A stretch of 64,000 bases of DNA from Isoetes taiwanensis. Its lineage: Eukaryota; Streptophyta; Lycopodiopsida; Isoetales; Isoetaceae. The notes beneath the pieces are model-generated. The model worked only from the letters and a program-made list of their open reading frames with translations, was not told the DNA's origin and did no database searches. The DNA lies in contig JAJEKV010000051.1 of the NCBI GenBank assembly GCA_021234155.1, positions 8,202,105 to 8,266,104 on the forward strand, in the 5' to 3' direction. Shown piece by piece: positions 23,640 through 40,749 of the stretch (its first letter is position 1; each line of letters opens with the position of its first letter). The translations under genes and the position numbers were made by a program.

Positions 23640-24446
23640 AATCTCAGCGATGGCACCCTCCTTGCAGCTCATGACTTGCTTGCAGATCATGGTTTTCTCA
23701 CGTTTACCATGGCTGAATCTCCCCAGTGTTTGAAACGATGTTGGAAAGAGAATTGTAATGCATAGTTTGCCCGCTGGTCTATGCAACCAGAACACTGCAT
23801 GCTTTTGCAACAATATCTCGATGGTCATTTTTCTCAGAAGATGTGGGATGCAATTACCTTAGCCCAAGTTAAAACTGGTCATTATCATGCACATATAAAT
23901 CCCCCTTTGGCACCAGGACCACAAGCTTATTTGCTTGCTTCCTTGTCCAGGAAAAAGCTTGTAGCTATTGCATTAATTCGCACAGAGTCCCACAAGCTAC
24001 GGATTGAGACAGGTAGATGGGAGCGGCCACAATTTCCACAAGACGCGAGATTATGTGCATGCTGCCAGTTACAGGTTATTGAAGATGAAAAGCCATACTC
24101 TTCTAAGATGTCCTGCTTTTGAGATGGTCAGGAACCATTGTTTGACTTTAGCATTCCATTCCATGCTTCCACAATTTCTCAGAGCCCCATCTGTGCATGA
24201 CTTGGTATTATATATACTTGAGGTTCTGGATGAGCGTCTTCAATTATTGCGCCCTCAATAGTCATCGCCTACTTATATATTCTTCTTGCTTCTCTAGTAT
24301 CATCATTACTGCAAAGGTTTTTCCCTCGAAAACCTTTCGAGACAGGGGTTTTTTAATCCTAGTAGTAATGGTTGTACTAGACCATTGTATGGGTCCCATG
24401 GCCTCTTGGTCTTCGTGGACGTTAAAAAATCTATTCTATTCTATTA
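23640..24446 (+). mobile_element. LINE fragment with pentanucleotide tail, copy 1
   Basis: The + strand encodes ORF2 C-terminal sequence: SPQCLKRCW, MWDAITLAQVKTGHYHAHIN, HKLRIETGRW, and LCACCQLQVIEDE. This is the post-RT region with a CxxC element that LINEs such as RTE/L2-like families carry. Stops and a frameshift break it. After the terminal LLRPQ and stop at 24261 comes a 3' UTR (about 24262-24420) with GTGGACGTTAAAAAATC and a short TATTC tail (24430-24446). RT and endonuclease are absent, so the copy is 5'-truncated. It faces copy 2 tail to tail, about 850 bp away. Confidence 0.75.
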
Positions 24447-25294
24447 GCATTTACTTTGTCAAAGACTTGTTCTTGAAGCTTATTTTTGGTCGTAGATCTG
24501 TTGTTTGTAGTCTTTAGCTTAGATCTGTTCCTGAAGCTTTTGTTCTTGAAGATCTGTTCTTGAAGCTTATTTTTAATTGCAGATCTCTGTTTTATAGTCT
24601 TAAGAAGGCTTTGTAGGCCTTCACCAAAGCCGATTTAGGCATCGGACTGAAAGTTTTTTTTTTGAAGAAATTGTAATATATTGCTAAAGCTTTGGTCTTA
24701 TCAAGATTCGACTTTTTGGCGTGTAAATTTCAAATATCTTGTAAAATCTCAGTTAAGAAAGCAGAATGTAGATCAAACTGCAAGTAAAAAATTTAGAATA
24801 CAAGTAAAACTCTCAGGATGCACAAAATGCACGTAACAAATTCTAGAATATCAGTAAAAAATTAGAATGCAAGCAAGAAAAGATTCCGGAAAAGAAGGCG
24901 TGATACATGGCAGCATCTCATTGGTAGATAAGCCAGAATTAACCCTAATCCAACTTTACGTGAATAGGAATAAAAACTTTTAATACTAAAATTTTGGTTC
25001 GTAACAATGGCAGTTCACGTTGCTTCATGCCCAACTTTTCTACCATTGGAGTGATTTTTTTTCAATGTATTGTGTTTAAACCATGTTTTGTATGACGTAT
25101 TATGCATCATTGAAAGTGCCACATAAGTTTTGATAAAAAATTTAGTAGCCTTTGATTTGGCATGAAACAAAGAATATTCGCTAAATCAACGGTTCCAATT
25201 TAAAAATTCAGAAAATGCAATAAAATGATATATTTTTTACCATAAGAAACAGACATACAGATAGGTAGATAGAGCAAAATCAATGAAGCATCAA
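24447..25294. other. No gene; imperfect TTCTTGAAGCTT repeats
   Basis: About 24460-24600 holds three or four imperfect repeats containing TTCTTGAAGCTTATTTTT and AGATCTGTT. The rest is AT-rich sequence with nothing recognised. Confidence 0.5.
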
Positions 25295-25390
25295 GAATAG
25301 AATAGAATAGAATAGAATAGAATAGAATAGAATAGAATAGAATAGAATAGAATAGAATAGAATAGAATAGAATAGAATAGAATAGAATAG
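25295..25390. repeat. Perfect GAATA pentanucleotide microsatellite, about 19 units
   Basis: An uninterrupted array of GAATA (TATTC on the minus strand) that begins exactly where the 3' UTR of the minus-strand LINE copy ends, so it is the element's tail, possibly expanded after insertion. Confidence 0.97.
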
Positions 25391-26190
25391 GTTTTTTAGC
25401 GTCCACGGAAACCAATTAGACTATGGGACCCAAACAAAAAGAGAGCAGCAAGCATATTACTGACAGGATTAAAAAACCCCCGCCCCGAAGGGTTTTCAAG
25501 GGAAAAACCTTAGCAGTAATAAGTATGCTGGCACGTTGTACAATTGTATAGGACAGTTCAATATCGTCCCGGAGGACACAACTGAGCCCGTGCATCCATA
25601 ACCTCCTGGAGGTATGACCCCAGCAAACCCACTGACGCCGTATTCAATAACTCATGCAACAGTTGGCCAGGCACTAGTAACCGAACATACCGCTCTCGGA
25701 TGTGGGCAAACGCTGGGCAGATCTGGAGGCATGACATTCATCCTCAATGGCGCCCTGGTGGCAACACTGGCAAAGCCTTTGCTCCCGTGCTTCCCGAGCC
25801 CAACGTCCTATCTCAATGCAGAGGCGATGTGCACCGATGCGAATGGAAGCTATAAGTCTGCGCTTCTTCATGGGCAACTGGGTGTACAAGTACTGGTGTG
25901 GGCCTCTCGTGAGCCTAGGATTGACTTGTTGCTGATAGTGTGCCAGCTTAACGTGCGTCAGAGCATCTGCATCCCAGAGCTTGCGAAGGAAAGTAGCATC
26001 TAGGTATAGCTTAAGGGCTTTGTGATCTTTCTTTGTCCTTACATTTACGCACCTGTTTGCCTGTACACCCCAGCGTGAGAACCACTGAGCTTGCTTGTCC
26101 TTCCAGCAGGCTTTCAGGCATTGGGGACCCATCGCCATGGCCAAAGCAAGGTTGGGCAAACGTGTATCACCCATAGCGACCACCTTCTGG
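25295..26190 (-). mobile_element. LINE fragment with pentanucleotide tail, copy 2
   Basis: The minus strand from about 26190 encodes PQCLKACWKDKQAQWFSRWG, KLWDADALTHVKLAHYQQQVN, HRLCIEIGRW and LCQCCHQGAIEDECH, homologous to copy 1 at 23640-24446. The 3' UTR shares GTTTTTCCC, GGGGGTTTTTTAATCC, GGGTCCCATAG and GTGGACGCTAAAAAACC with copy 1 and with the fragment at 56470-56625. The tail is a perfect TATTC array at 25390-25295. No RT domain remains. Confidence 0.75.
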
Positions 26191-28392
26191 AAGTAAATGA
26201 TAAGAAAAAATACTTAAGAAGGGATGGGCCTAGTGTGTAAATTTGACGGTTTTCAAAGGACAGACAAATATTTTATAACTTTCGCATGACAGAAAGTTCT
26301 CAAATTTCAACCTTTCATATGCCAGACAAAAATTCAAAATGACATAATCTAAATTTTTATAAAAAAAAAAAACATAGAAAATACAGTACAACTCATAAGA
26401 TATTTTTTAGCAAGTGCTACATGGATCCATACCAAAAAGGAGTACATGAGTAAGTTTTAGAAACACAAATTGATCAGTTAACAAGCGGCATTGCTCTTCT
26501 ATCTTTTGCTTCATACCAGTCCTTAAAACATTCTTGCCAATCTATGGACTCAAATGGTGCATCCATAATGACACCAACATAAGTGCATCAAGTGTCTCTA
26601 GGCTCATATAAGCTCTTGTGCCGCTCTTGATAGCGTTTTGGCGAGAAAACCCCCTCTCACAACTTGCCATGCTTCCAGGAATGCACATGCAACATTGCCA
26701 TAAATTCATGAGGGTTGAAAAATTGTTCCATCAACTATCACAAGTTCCCTTTTCATGTCGACAAATAGATCAAGCCACCATCATACCTTTGCTCCTGACA
26801 ACCCTGTAAATTGTACCAACATAGTGTTCTCTCAGTGTTCTCTCTCTCACTCAAACATCATGCCCAATTAACCTTTGAAGCAATTGGCTTGGGTTCCTCT
26901 CATCGTCAAAATTTCTATGGCTACCTACTAGCCAAATTTTTTGAATGCCAATTTGATAGTTCATTGGTTTGGTTTGGTATTTCATAATTGGTTGATATAA
27001 TATATAGCACAATAACAGGGGGTTTCCTTTGGGTTTTTTGTACGCTTTTTATTAAGGTTTCTCTATGATTTGAATGATGTATTCACGTGGACGTACTAAA
27101 CGGTATTTCTAGAGTGCACCCATTTGTTAGCCATTGATTTTAAAGAAGAGAGAAAATCGTGTGGTTGTGGGCCTTTTATTGTTTGCATGTTTTTTTAGTC
27201 TAGGTTTCAATATTTGTTTGATATTAGGTTTACACTCAATTGTGGTTTTAGAAAGAAACGTTTTTGAAGCGATTAGGGTTTCGGATTTGGCATCTGGCAT
27301 ATTTGGCCACAGGCATGGGCTATTGGCGGTTATGGGCAGTGCATCGATGGGTCTGATACAGGGTTAGTCGATCTGATGGGTCTGACAGTGCATCGATGGG
27401 TCTGATACAGGGTTAATCGGTCTGATGGGTCTGCTACATGGTTAATGCATCTAGTTATGAATGCCCAATGGAAATCTTGGATTGATTTAGGTGGAAGAGC
27501 TCTGCTTCTAATAAGCAATTGCATCTCCAATCTCTAGCTTTAGTATGGGGCAGTCCAAGAGCTATAAATCATGTAGATTTCTTCATCCCTAGTTGCTTTG
27601 CAGCTGCAACCAGGCATCTCGGCGCAGGAAGATTTATCTGCAGCTAAATGGGGTTTGGAAAATAGCGAGCATCATGGCCTCCATTTTGTTTTTTAATGCA
27701 ACTCCATTTTGTCGGTTTGTTACTTTTACATCTTCAAAGCATGGCAAAGAATACAGTGGAGTATTTCGGCCAGATGCTTCCACATTGAGTAGGCATCACA
27801 ACAACCTCTTTGCTTCTTGCAATCGGTGTCTGCAGAAGGCTTCAAAGTCTTATTATGGGTGGCCTTAACCAAGAGTACACATCTACAAATTCACTAGCAT
27901 ATCAATGTCATCACACAAGCATCCTTGGAGCTACGACTGCCTAAGACATCACAAACATGAGGTATTTTAATGCTGGTTTCGATGCTAGTTGTGGGAGATT
28001 GCAATGATCAAAGCTTACAACAACGATTAGGCCGACATAGGTTCTTAGGAATGCTCAGATATATGGTAAATCTGGAGCTCTGCAGAATGCCCATGCTGGA
28101 TTGTAAGAATATATTCTGGATTGTAATGCTTTCAGCTTATACTTTATTAGAAATCCATGCATACTTTTGTTGGATGAAGCTACAAGTGTCATTGACAAAG
28201 ACAGTACGAGAATGCTAAATCAGATTCTTAAATTTGAAGTTCCAAGGACGAGAATAACAATGGATTTTTTTAAATACTTGTGCTTTATGTATGCAAAGTT
28301 GTATTCTTTAACAATTTGGTCAATGTGTAACTAAGTGCACTTAGATAAATGTTTGTTTTTGTTAGGACCCGAAGGGCCCAATTTTTTTTTTT
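26191..28392. other. Intergenic with a 49-bp tandem duplication
   Basis: No gene recognised. CAGTGCATCGATGGGTCTGA at 27337 recurs at 27386, giving two copies of a 49-bp unit that itself contains the shorter repeat GATGGGTCTGA. Several short frames (for example 27593-27868) have no recognisable content. Confidence 0.5.
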
Positions 28393-28856
28393 AACATAAC
28401 AAACACATAACTAACATTAACATCAATTAACACAAACCATTACATCCAAAAGCTTTAAATTAAAATCCCCCTGAAACCCCCTTTGGTTTGGGTGATTATT
28501 CATAGGGGGATGACGGAGGCCAGCGACAGCCCCTAAGATTGTATAATACATGTATAAAATCAAGACCATTCAGTATATTCCCTCAAACCTTATAATATTT
28601 GGAAAACCTCAATATACTGTACATAAAAACTTGTACAAGCATACCCCACAAACGAGGATCGCTATGTAAGGTCCGGATCGAGAAATAATGGGCAAATATG
28701 CCCATCCAACAGCTCTAAATGCCTGAAGTCACCCCCCCCCGGGTGAATAGGCACCGAAACCAAAGGGGGTTTCAGGGGGATTTTAATTTAAAGTTTTTGG
28801 ATGTAATGGTTTTTGTTAATTAATGTTAATGTTGGTTATGCATTGGTTGTGATGTT
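28393..28856. mobile_element. MITE with terminal inverted repeats of about 100 bp
   Basis: The left arm 28393-28490 (AACATAACAAACACATAACT ... CCCCCTTTGGTTT) and right arm 28757-28856 are inverted complements at roughly 90 percent identity. The inner ends carry CCCCCTGAAACCCCCTTTGG and its complement. A related segment lies at 61945-62330 (AAAATCCCCC..GACCCC.TTT, GCATACCCC.CAAACGAGGA). Flanking T-rich sequence makes the target duplication ambiguous. No coding capacity. Confidence 0.8.
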
Positions 28857-29743
28857 AAATTTTTTTATATATAAGTCATATGTACAAATATGAACATTAT
28901 ACCGTATTATACTAAATATTATATATTGATGCACTACAAATAGAAAATGATAGACAAATCCACATTTCTAGCTTTTCAAATGCCATATAAATATTTTTCT
29001 AGTTTTTTCTTATGACGGGCATTTCACTATTTAGTGCCTTCATTTGCAGAATAATTTTTTTTTTACCCATTTTGACGAGCAAAATAGCCAGGAAAAAAAA
29101 GGAGGGGAAGAAGGAAAAAACTACGAAATGGCCTTATGTTTTTTACTATTTCGCAACATGCTCTTAAGTTTTTCTTTTTTCACGGAATGCCCTTCAGCAG
29201 CATATATAGTTATATAGAAAGCCAAAATTGTTGATATACCCTTAAAGCCTTTTGTATTTCTTAGTATACCCTTTCTACCAACGACAAATTTTCGTGGGCT
29301 TCCAGAGGCAGCCTATTTCTTCAAGCGGGCTTCTAGAAACAACGGATTGCTTCAAGCGGCAAATCCTCTTCTGCTTCAGTTCTTCTTGGATCATGCTGCC
29401 TCAACTTTTTTTCTGGATTTCGACTTGCATGCATGTGATCAGCATGTAAGTTTTCTCTCATTTTCACAAATTCTTTGCATTGCTATTGCATTCAAGGTAG
29501 AGACTTATCACTAGTCATTTCCTTTCAATTCCTTTGCCAACCAGCTTTTTCCTGATCCAAAATCCATAATTTTCCTGGTCCAAATTGCTTTCAGTTAAAG
29601 TATTTTCAGAAATAAAATAGGAAAGCTGATAGCTAGATATGAATTTCCTATTGAATTTTAAGAAAATAAACTATGGATTGCTGTAGACAACTCATTTCTT
29701 ATGAATTTTAAGAATTGCTTATGGATTGCCTGTTCTATGTCAT
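28857..29743. other. Intergenic, nothing recognised
   Basis: AT-rich sequence with homopolymer runs and no recognisable gene or repeat family. Confidence 0.5.
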
Positions 29744-30184
29744 GGGAAAATTCCAAATATACCCCTCAAGTTTGTGAAAATTCCAAAAATACCCTCCAAA
29801 TGAAGAGCAGTTTTGGAAAAAAGGTAATAGAGTTTTTGTTGCTCCTCAAATGCAAAAGTTGTCCTTACAAACATTATAGATCAGGAGAAGATCTTCCGAA
29901 CGACATCAAATTCATCGAAATCGGAGTTGAAATTCACAAGTTATGCTCATTTACGTCATTTTTTATAGCACTTACTTAAAACACTATAACTTGAAGATTC
30001 CAACTCCGTTTTTGACGATTCTACTGCTATTGAATAGCGCTCACTCATATCTATAAGATTTATGAAGGACACTTTTTTAGTTGATTGATCACAAAAAAGT
30101 TATTGCCATTTGAGCTAAACACCCTATTTCTAGGGGTATTTTTGGAATATTTGTAAACTTGAGGGGTATATTTGGAATTTTCCC
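29744..30184. mobile_element. 441-bp MITE with inverted repeats of about 52 bp
   Basis: The left terminus GGGAAAATTCCAAATATACC (29744 onward, to about 29795) is matched by its inverted complement ending GGTATATTTGGAATTTTCCC at 30184 (arm about 30132-30184), with a few mismatches. The 337-bp interior has no coding capacity. The flanks CTATGTCAT and TATTTTCAT are only weakly similar, so a target duplication is not established. Confidence 0.85.
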
Positions 30185-30422
30185 TATTTTCATTCAACAA
30201 CAATGTCTAAGCGGAGTTGCAACTGGGATCATTGTGGTCCTCATTGGCCGAGTTGAAGCTTGCTGTGAAGAATCATGCAATCTCACAACATGTGGACCTT
30301 GAAGTGTTGAAGGCTGATAAAACAAGGTTCTTGTTGCTCATATAATGTTTACTTTCCATAAAGAATTTAAATTTATTATTTGTAGCTTATGTATTGAATG
30401 TACATGAGATTAGTTAAGTTTT

Positions 30423-30861
30423 ATGTATTGTGGATGTAACACAGTGATCTACAACACTGAAAATTGTACTTGGCGCCTGCATGCCTCTACAGTAGAAGGT
30501 GGTCCTCAATGCGTTGTGAAAAAAATTCACGATGTTCACACTTGTATTGGTGCTCCCATCTTGGAAATAAAGAACTTAGTACAATTTGGCTTGCAAACTA
30601 TACCATTGACAGGTTCAGAGATCAATCGTGTTTAAGACCCAAGGATCTCATTAGAGATATTAGAAGAGAGAAGGGTGTGACTATTTCATACGGACTTGCT
30701 TGGAAAGCAAAAGAGGCTGCATATGCTAACATTCATGATAACCATACCGAAGCCTACAAGAAACTTGAAGGGTATTGTAATGAAATTCTAAAAAGCACAT
30801 TCACAGTGACCATACTGAAGCCTACAAGAAACTTGAAGGGTATTGTAACGAAATTCTAAAA
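30423..30861 (+). pseudogene. Mutator-like (MULE) transposase N-terminal fragment
   Basis: One frame reads a CxWRLHAS element, then a KIHDVHTC segment with conserved Cys and His typical of the MULE zinc-binding DNA-binding region. A second frame continues with IANYTIDRFRDQ-like sequence, LRPKDLIRDIRREKGVTISY, GLAWKAKEAA and HNHTEAYKKLEGYC-like sequence, which is highly characteristic of plant MuDR transposases. A frameshift lies between these parts. The last 68 bp are tandemly duplicated (30741 and 30809). The catalytic DDE domain is absent. It ends 15 bp before the long inverted-repeat element at 30876. Confidence 0.8.
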
Positions 30862-30875
30862 AACACCCTGGAAGT

Positions 30876-33542
30876 GCGATGGTTTTAAGTACGCTCGATT
30901 TGGGTTGGCCTCCCGTGGAAACCCTTCCGAATTTCCATGGAAACCCTTCCGGTTTTCCATGGAAACCCTTCTGGCTTTCCATAAAACCCGGAAGGGTTTC
31001 CACGGAAAATCGGAAGGGTTTCCACAGAAACTCTTCTAAATTTCCAATTTTTGAAATCAAGAAGGGTTTCCATGGAAATTCGGAAGGGTTTCCATGGAAA
31101 TACGGAAGGGTTTCCATATTGGAAAATCGGAAGGGTTTCCGTGGAAAACAGGAAGGGTTTCCACGAATTTTTTTTTTTCCAAAATACGTGAGCCTTTATG
31201 GCTCACGCTTATCGACACAGACGCCCGACATTAAGACGCACGTCCATCAAGTACACGGCACCCCAAAATTCAAATTTTGGGTAAGATTCCAAAAATTCTT
31301 GTAAAGTATTTTTTCTTTTTTTTTTTTACTATCTACTAGCTAAGGTTTAATCTAGATGTTTATCACTTTGCACTTGATACTTTCTCCACAACATGAAAAC
31401 GGTTGTCCTGGCATTACTCAGACCCTTCCTACCTAGTTGATAGCATTTTGCATTCACCACTTGATATGCATTGTGCACTTACTAGTACAATACTACTGTT
31501 ACTATAGGATAAACCTACTCAAACTAGTCCCACTTTCACCATGCCAATGAAGAGCAATTTCTTAACCTCAAACTAGGAGGACAAAGAGCGAGGATTAGAA
31601 TCAGAGTCCTGCTTCACAGTCTAAATGTATTTTCTAATTCCTGTATAAATCAAGATGCAGGGCAAACATGTATCCAATACAAAGTGTAAATAAACTACAA
31701 TATGCAACTATAACATACCATTTCAATGGCAAATGGCAAAAAGATTGATAGATATGAAAAGATATGCTGCATTGAATTTAAAATATTGAACATCGTGAGA
31801 TCTTTACTGTTCTCTAGTTGGAACCACCTCAAAAAATGGAAGCAGACATAAACCCACTTAAAATCTGCAGCAAAATATAGTCAAAAGGATCAGAAATGAT
31901 TTAATGAACAAAGAAAACTGAGCTAGTTTATCAGGTAAATCCCAGGGCTCGCACTTGTTAGGTTTCTATGAGAAGGGCTGGAAAGTGCAGGCTTGGCCGA
32001 TGCAGACCACCGTACTTCTGATCTCTGACAAGCATGGCCCGCCCGGTCGGCTGCTATAATATCCGTGAGCTTGGTGCTTGGTTGCCACAGACAGAAGGCC
32101 AGATCTAGTATAAAAGTTCGTCAATCCAAATCCTAGAGAACTGCCTGCCTTATAGCTTTGAGTCCATGCCAGTGAGTAGCAAGAATCCGGTCCTTTGCTG
32201 TCGAAATCGGCCTTAACCTCTATGAATAAAGGCCTGTTCAGAACTAGGCGAAACCTTCTTTTTTACAGTGGACCTCCTTTGCCTGAGGTAGAACTGCCGC
32301 TTTGCTGCTAAAAACCAGAGTTTATGTTGTGCTAGAGCTTAGACTCATCTGTGCATAGCGAAATTAAGCTAGGCCACGCCCTGGAACCCCGTATCCACTT
32401 CGGAAATAGCCTTTGCCCTTCGAAGGTCTTTGCCCTGATGTCTTTTTTTTTCTTTTACTGTTACAGAGTGCCCTGCATAAGAAAGGGGGGCATCGAATTT
32501 ATGGTGGCCATAGCTACTTCCAGCTTGTGCTAATCACAAATGTAGGCGGTGCCGGAGATGTTAAAGCAGTATCGATCAAAGGGGATAAGACCGGATGGCA
32601 ACCTATGAGCAGAAATTGGGGCCAGAATTGGCAGAGCAATGCATATCTTAACGTTCAGAGCCGGAGCTTCATGGTCACAACCAGCGATGGCAAAACCTTT
32701 ACATCCTTCAATGCCGCTCCTTCAAACTGGCAATTTGGCCAAACTTTCTCAGGCGCCCAACTTTAGATTCTCAAAAAAATCCTCTGTTCTGCTCTAAAAA
32801 ATCCTCTTCTTATCTATTTCGATCTATAATCCTCCATTTATATTCCGACTACACTCATCATTTCTGTCATCAGATTTAGCCCTTTTGATCCATTTCTGTG
32901 CCAATTTTCGCGGTAGGTGGCTGCCATATCCTTCGATTTGGTCACGTATTTGCTGATCGCCTAAATCGCACTTTGAAGCACGCCCCGATCGATGCACTGC
33001 TGAAGCGCTTGTTGGAGGAAAGAAAACCCGGAACAAGGAGGTAAGAAAAAAAAAAAAAAAAAAAAAAAAACATTTCGCTAAAAAGTCTTCAAGAATAGCC
33101 GTAGGAATTAATTTCTAAGAATTAATTAGTGGTGGATATCTCTTCCCAAAAAAATATCGTTAATATGTGGAAACCCTTTCTGATTTCATAGAAATTCGGA
33201 AGGGTTTCCATATTGAAGCCTGGAAGGGTTTCCACTGATTTATTTAATAACCCAAATGCAGTGTACTTGATTTGAATTTTCGGGTGCCGTGTACTTGATG
33301 GACGTGCGCCTTAATGTCGGGTGTCCGTGTCGATAAGCGTGAGCCATAAAGGCTCACGTGTGTAAATATTTTGAAAAAAAAAATAATTTCATGGAAACCT
33401 TTCCGATTTTCCAATATGGAAACCCTTCCGTATTTTCCATGAAACCCTTCTTGATTTCAGAAATTAGAAATTTAGAAGAGTTTCCGTGAAAATTCGGAAA
33501 ATCGGAAGGGCTTTCACGGGAGGCCAACCCAAAAAACCATCG
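30876..33542. mobile_element. Pack-MULE-like element with long inverted repeats and a captured expansin exon
   Basis: The left arm (30876 to about 31285) and right arm (about 33261-33542) are inverted copies. Shared blocks in order from the outside: CGATGGTTTT, GGGTTGGCCTCCCGTG, an array of GGAAGGGTTTCC/GGAAACCCTTCC motifs with TTTCCATGGAAA palindromes, CGTGAGCCTTTATGGCTCAC, CTTATCGACAC, CCGACATTAAG and CGTCCATCAAGTACACGGCA. The right side has a further motif array at 33170-33235. Between the arms lie an expansin exon (32467-32766), a poly(A) run (33042-33070) and unassigned sequence. No target duplication was found. The Mutator transposase scrap just to the left suggests, but does not prove, a MULE origin. 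Confidence 0.7.
32467..32766 (+). pseudogene. Alpha-expansin C-terminal exon (CBM63 domain), captured and frameshifted
   Basis: After a good intron acceptor (TTACAG at 32461-32466) the frame reads [12 protein letters not shown], as in the expansin final exon. Near 32500 the frame shifts, and the next frame continues [20 protein letters not shown], then [38 protein letters not shown] and NWQFGQTF, ending at TAG 32764-32766. This is the cellulose-binding CBM63 domain that lets expansins loosen cell walls. The catalytic-like DPBB domain and signal peptide are absent. Retention of the intron acceptor shows capture at DNA level rather than by mRNA retroposition. It lies between the two arms of the element at 30876-33542. 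Confidence 0.9.
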
Positions 33543-35495
33543 GTTTTTTTTAGTATTTTTATAGATTTTGATGCTCACACGTGATGGCCGTCAAATTTAC
33601 ACACGCCTTAAAAAACAGGGGAAAACATTTTAAATGCGCAAAACTTCAAAGTAGCAAGCAAGCTCAGAAGAAATGGAGCCCTGCTTACAAAAACTTCCAA
33701 GTAACAGAGGTCTTTGCATTGTCGTCCAAGTTAAATCTTGCTCGGGTTTTAACAAGATAGGAAACAAGAAACATACAATATGTTATGGCTAAATCTACCT
33801 AAAATACAGCGAGCAGACAATATGTTATGGATTCACACGAAGCTCTTCAAGCCAGCATTCCACATTGACAAGGTTCTCTGTCTGCACATAATATTATAGA
33901 CCCTTATAATAAGCGGAAGAAATAGCCCTGAATCGCTCCCAGCTCATGCCATGAGTCTAGAATTCTACCCCACAAAACTAAGCGATCTGCAAATGTTTTT
34001 CGATTTACAAGCATTGCCTGCCGTGGATTGGTGGATTTACCAGCATTGGCTCCTCCAAGCAAAAGAACTGATAGCAAGACCCCTCTTTTCCTGCCTCATA
34101 CTGCTCACATCCCTCCACTAGAAATATAAAACAATGTCATTAGTGCCCCCACATTAGAAAATCGTTCTAAAAGCGTTTATGACCCGTCCAAAATCCACTT
34201 CCACTCATTATTATTGATCCGACCGGGCTTTCACAAGCTTTGCTGTGAAGTAAAAACAAAATCCAGACAATGTTGCTAATAGTATTGAGTGCAGAACGCT
34301 CTGATTGCCCACTGGCCCAGTCAAGATCCTTTTGCGAAAAATTGAACAGGTATTTTTTGTGCTATAATAAATGTATTTTGTTAGGTATATTCTAAACAGT
34401 CACAGCACTGAGCGGATTCTGATTCTAAGCATCAGCTAGTGGTGCACTAGAACAATCGAACGGCGCCCTTTTGTTTAACCGTAAGCCAAATTAGCATCCC
34501 TAATGATTCTGGTTCTCCTCCTTATAGTCCACTTCCCGGTTCCGGTGCCATTCAGCTGGGAAAGGAAAGCAACTTCAGCCCCTTTATGGTAATGCCATAC
34601 TTCTTTTTCTGTTACAGTTGTTATATTTTCATTTCATTCTCGTGTATTTTGAGCCACAGATTCAAGTGGTCTTTAGTATTCATGATATATCAGGCACCTT
34701 TTTTTGGTTTCATGAATTATGCTAATCGTCATAAACTTACGAAGGGTTCACATTGTGCCTGGGAGATAGATAGTAAGGCAGTCAATCTTCAATAGACACG
34801 TACCCGAGCATTTTTATCTAAAAGAGCAGATGTTAGTCTCGAATGCTCCACACACACTTTTTTACTTAATTAGTGTCTTCTTAAACAAATCACAAGTGCA
34901 TGTGAAAGTCTTGGGCACGAGATTTTTTTCCTTTCCTTTCCTACTTGCTACTGTTATATCAAACTAGATGTGTTCGACATGTGGAAACCCCCACCTTTAT
35001 AATGAGATGATATCAAACAAGATGTGCTGGACATTGTCGAAACTCCCATACCATGAGATAGGTTGATAGGAAGAATCCTATTTCTAGAAATCATTGTTGG
35101 ACACAAGTAATTTTTCATGAGAACAATACACACTTTCCCTGAAGATAATCAATGGAATATGACCTTTAAATAAAAAAAATAGAAGCTTTGGAGTTGGTTT
35201 TGTTTTTTTCAAAAAGGTACAAGCTAGACCATTCTAATGTTTGTGGTGAGGTGACGGCATGGAATAGAAATTCCTTCTTAAACCTAGATGAATTTGACGT
35301 ATGCCTTGTACTAAGAAACGGCCTAGAAACATACCAAGTGGCTGCTTTGAACCGTCCCCAAAATGCAGGCAGCATCTCCAACTTAAAAAGCTAACTGTGC
35401 ACACCACACAAACTCAATGAGTCTTTATCCTTGAACTAAACTGCTGACAGAGTTATGCTTACAACCCTCACCAAATTCTTTCTTGCAGCTCAGCT
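33543..35495. other. Upstream region of glutamate dehydrogenase, nothing recognised
   Basis: No gene, repeat family or RNA gene was recognised in this 1.9 kb. The promoter and 5' UTR of the next gene should be in its last part. Confidence 0.5.

Positions 35496-40749
<5,254 letters not shown>

Noticed and set aside
25200-25415. A frame with repeated ILFYS residues
   Set aside because: Translation of the GAATA microsatellite tail of a LINE.
26440-26830. A possible hAT transposase remnant on the minus strand
   Set aside because: A few residues seemed suggestive, but no conserved hAT dimerisation motif could be read.
30788-31304. Repetitive frames rich in FHGNP and KGFHG in both directions
   Set aside because: They are translations of the GGAAGGGTTTCC motif arrays in the element's arm, not proteins.
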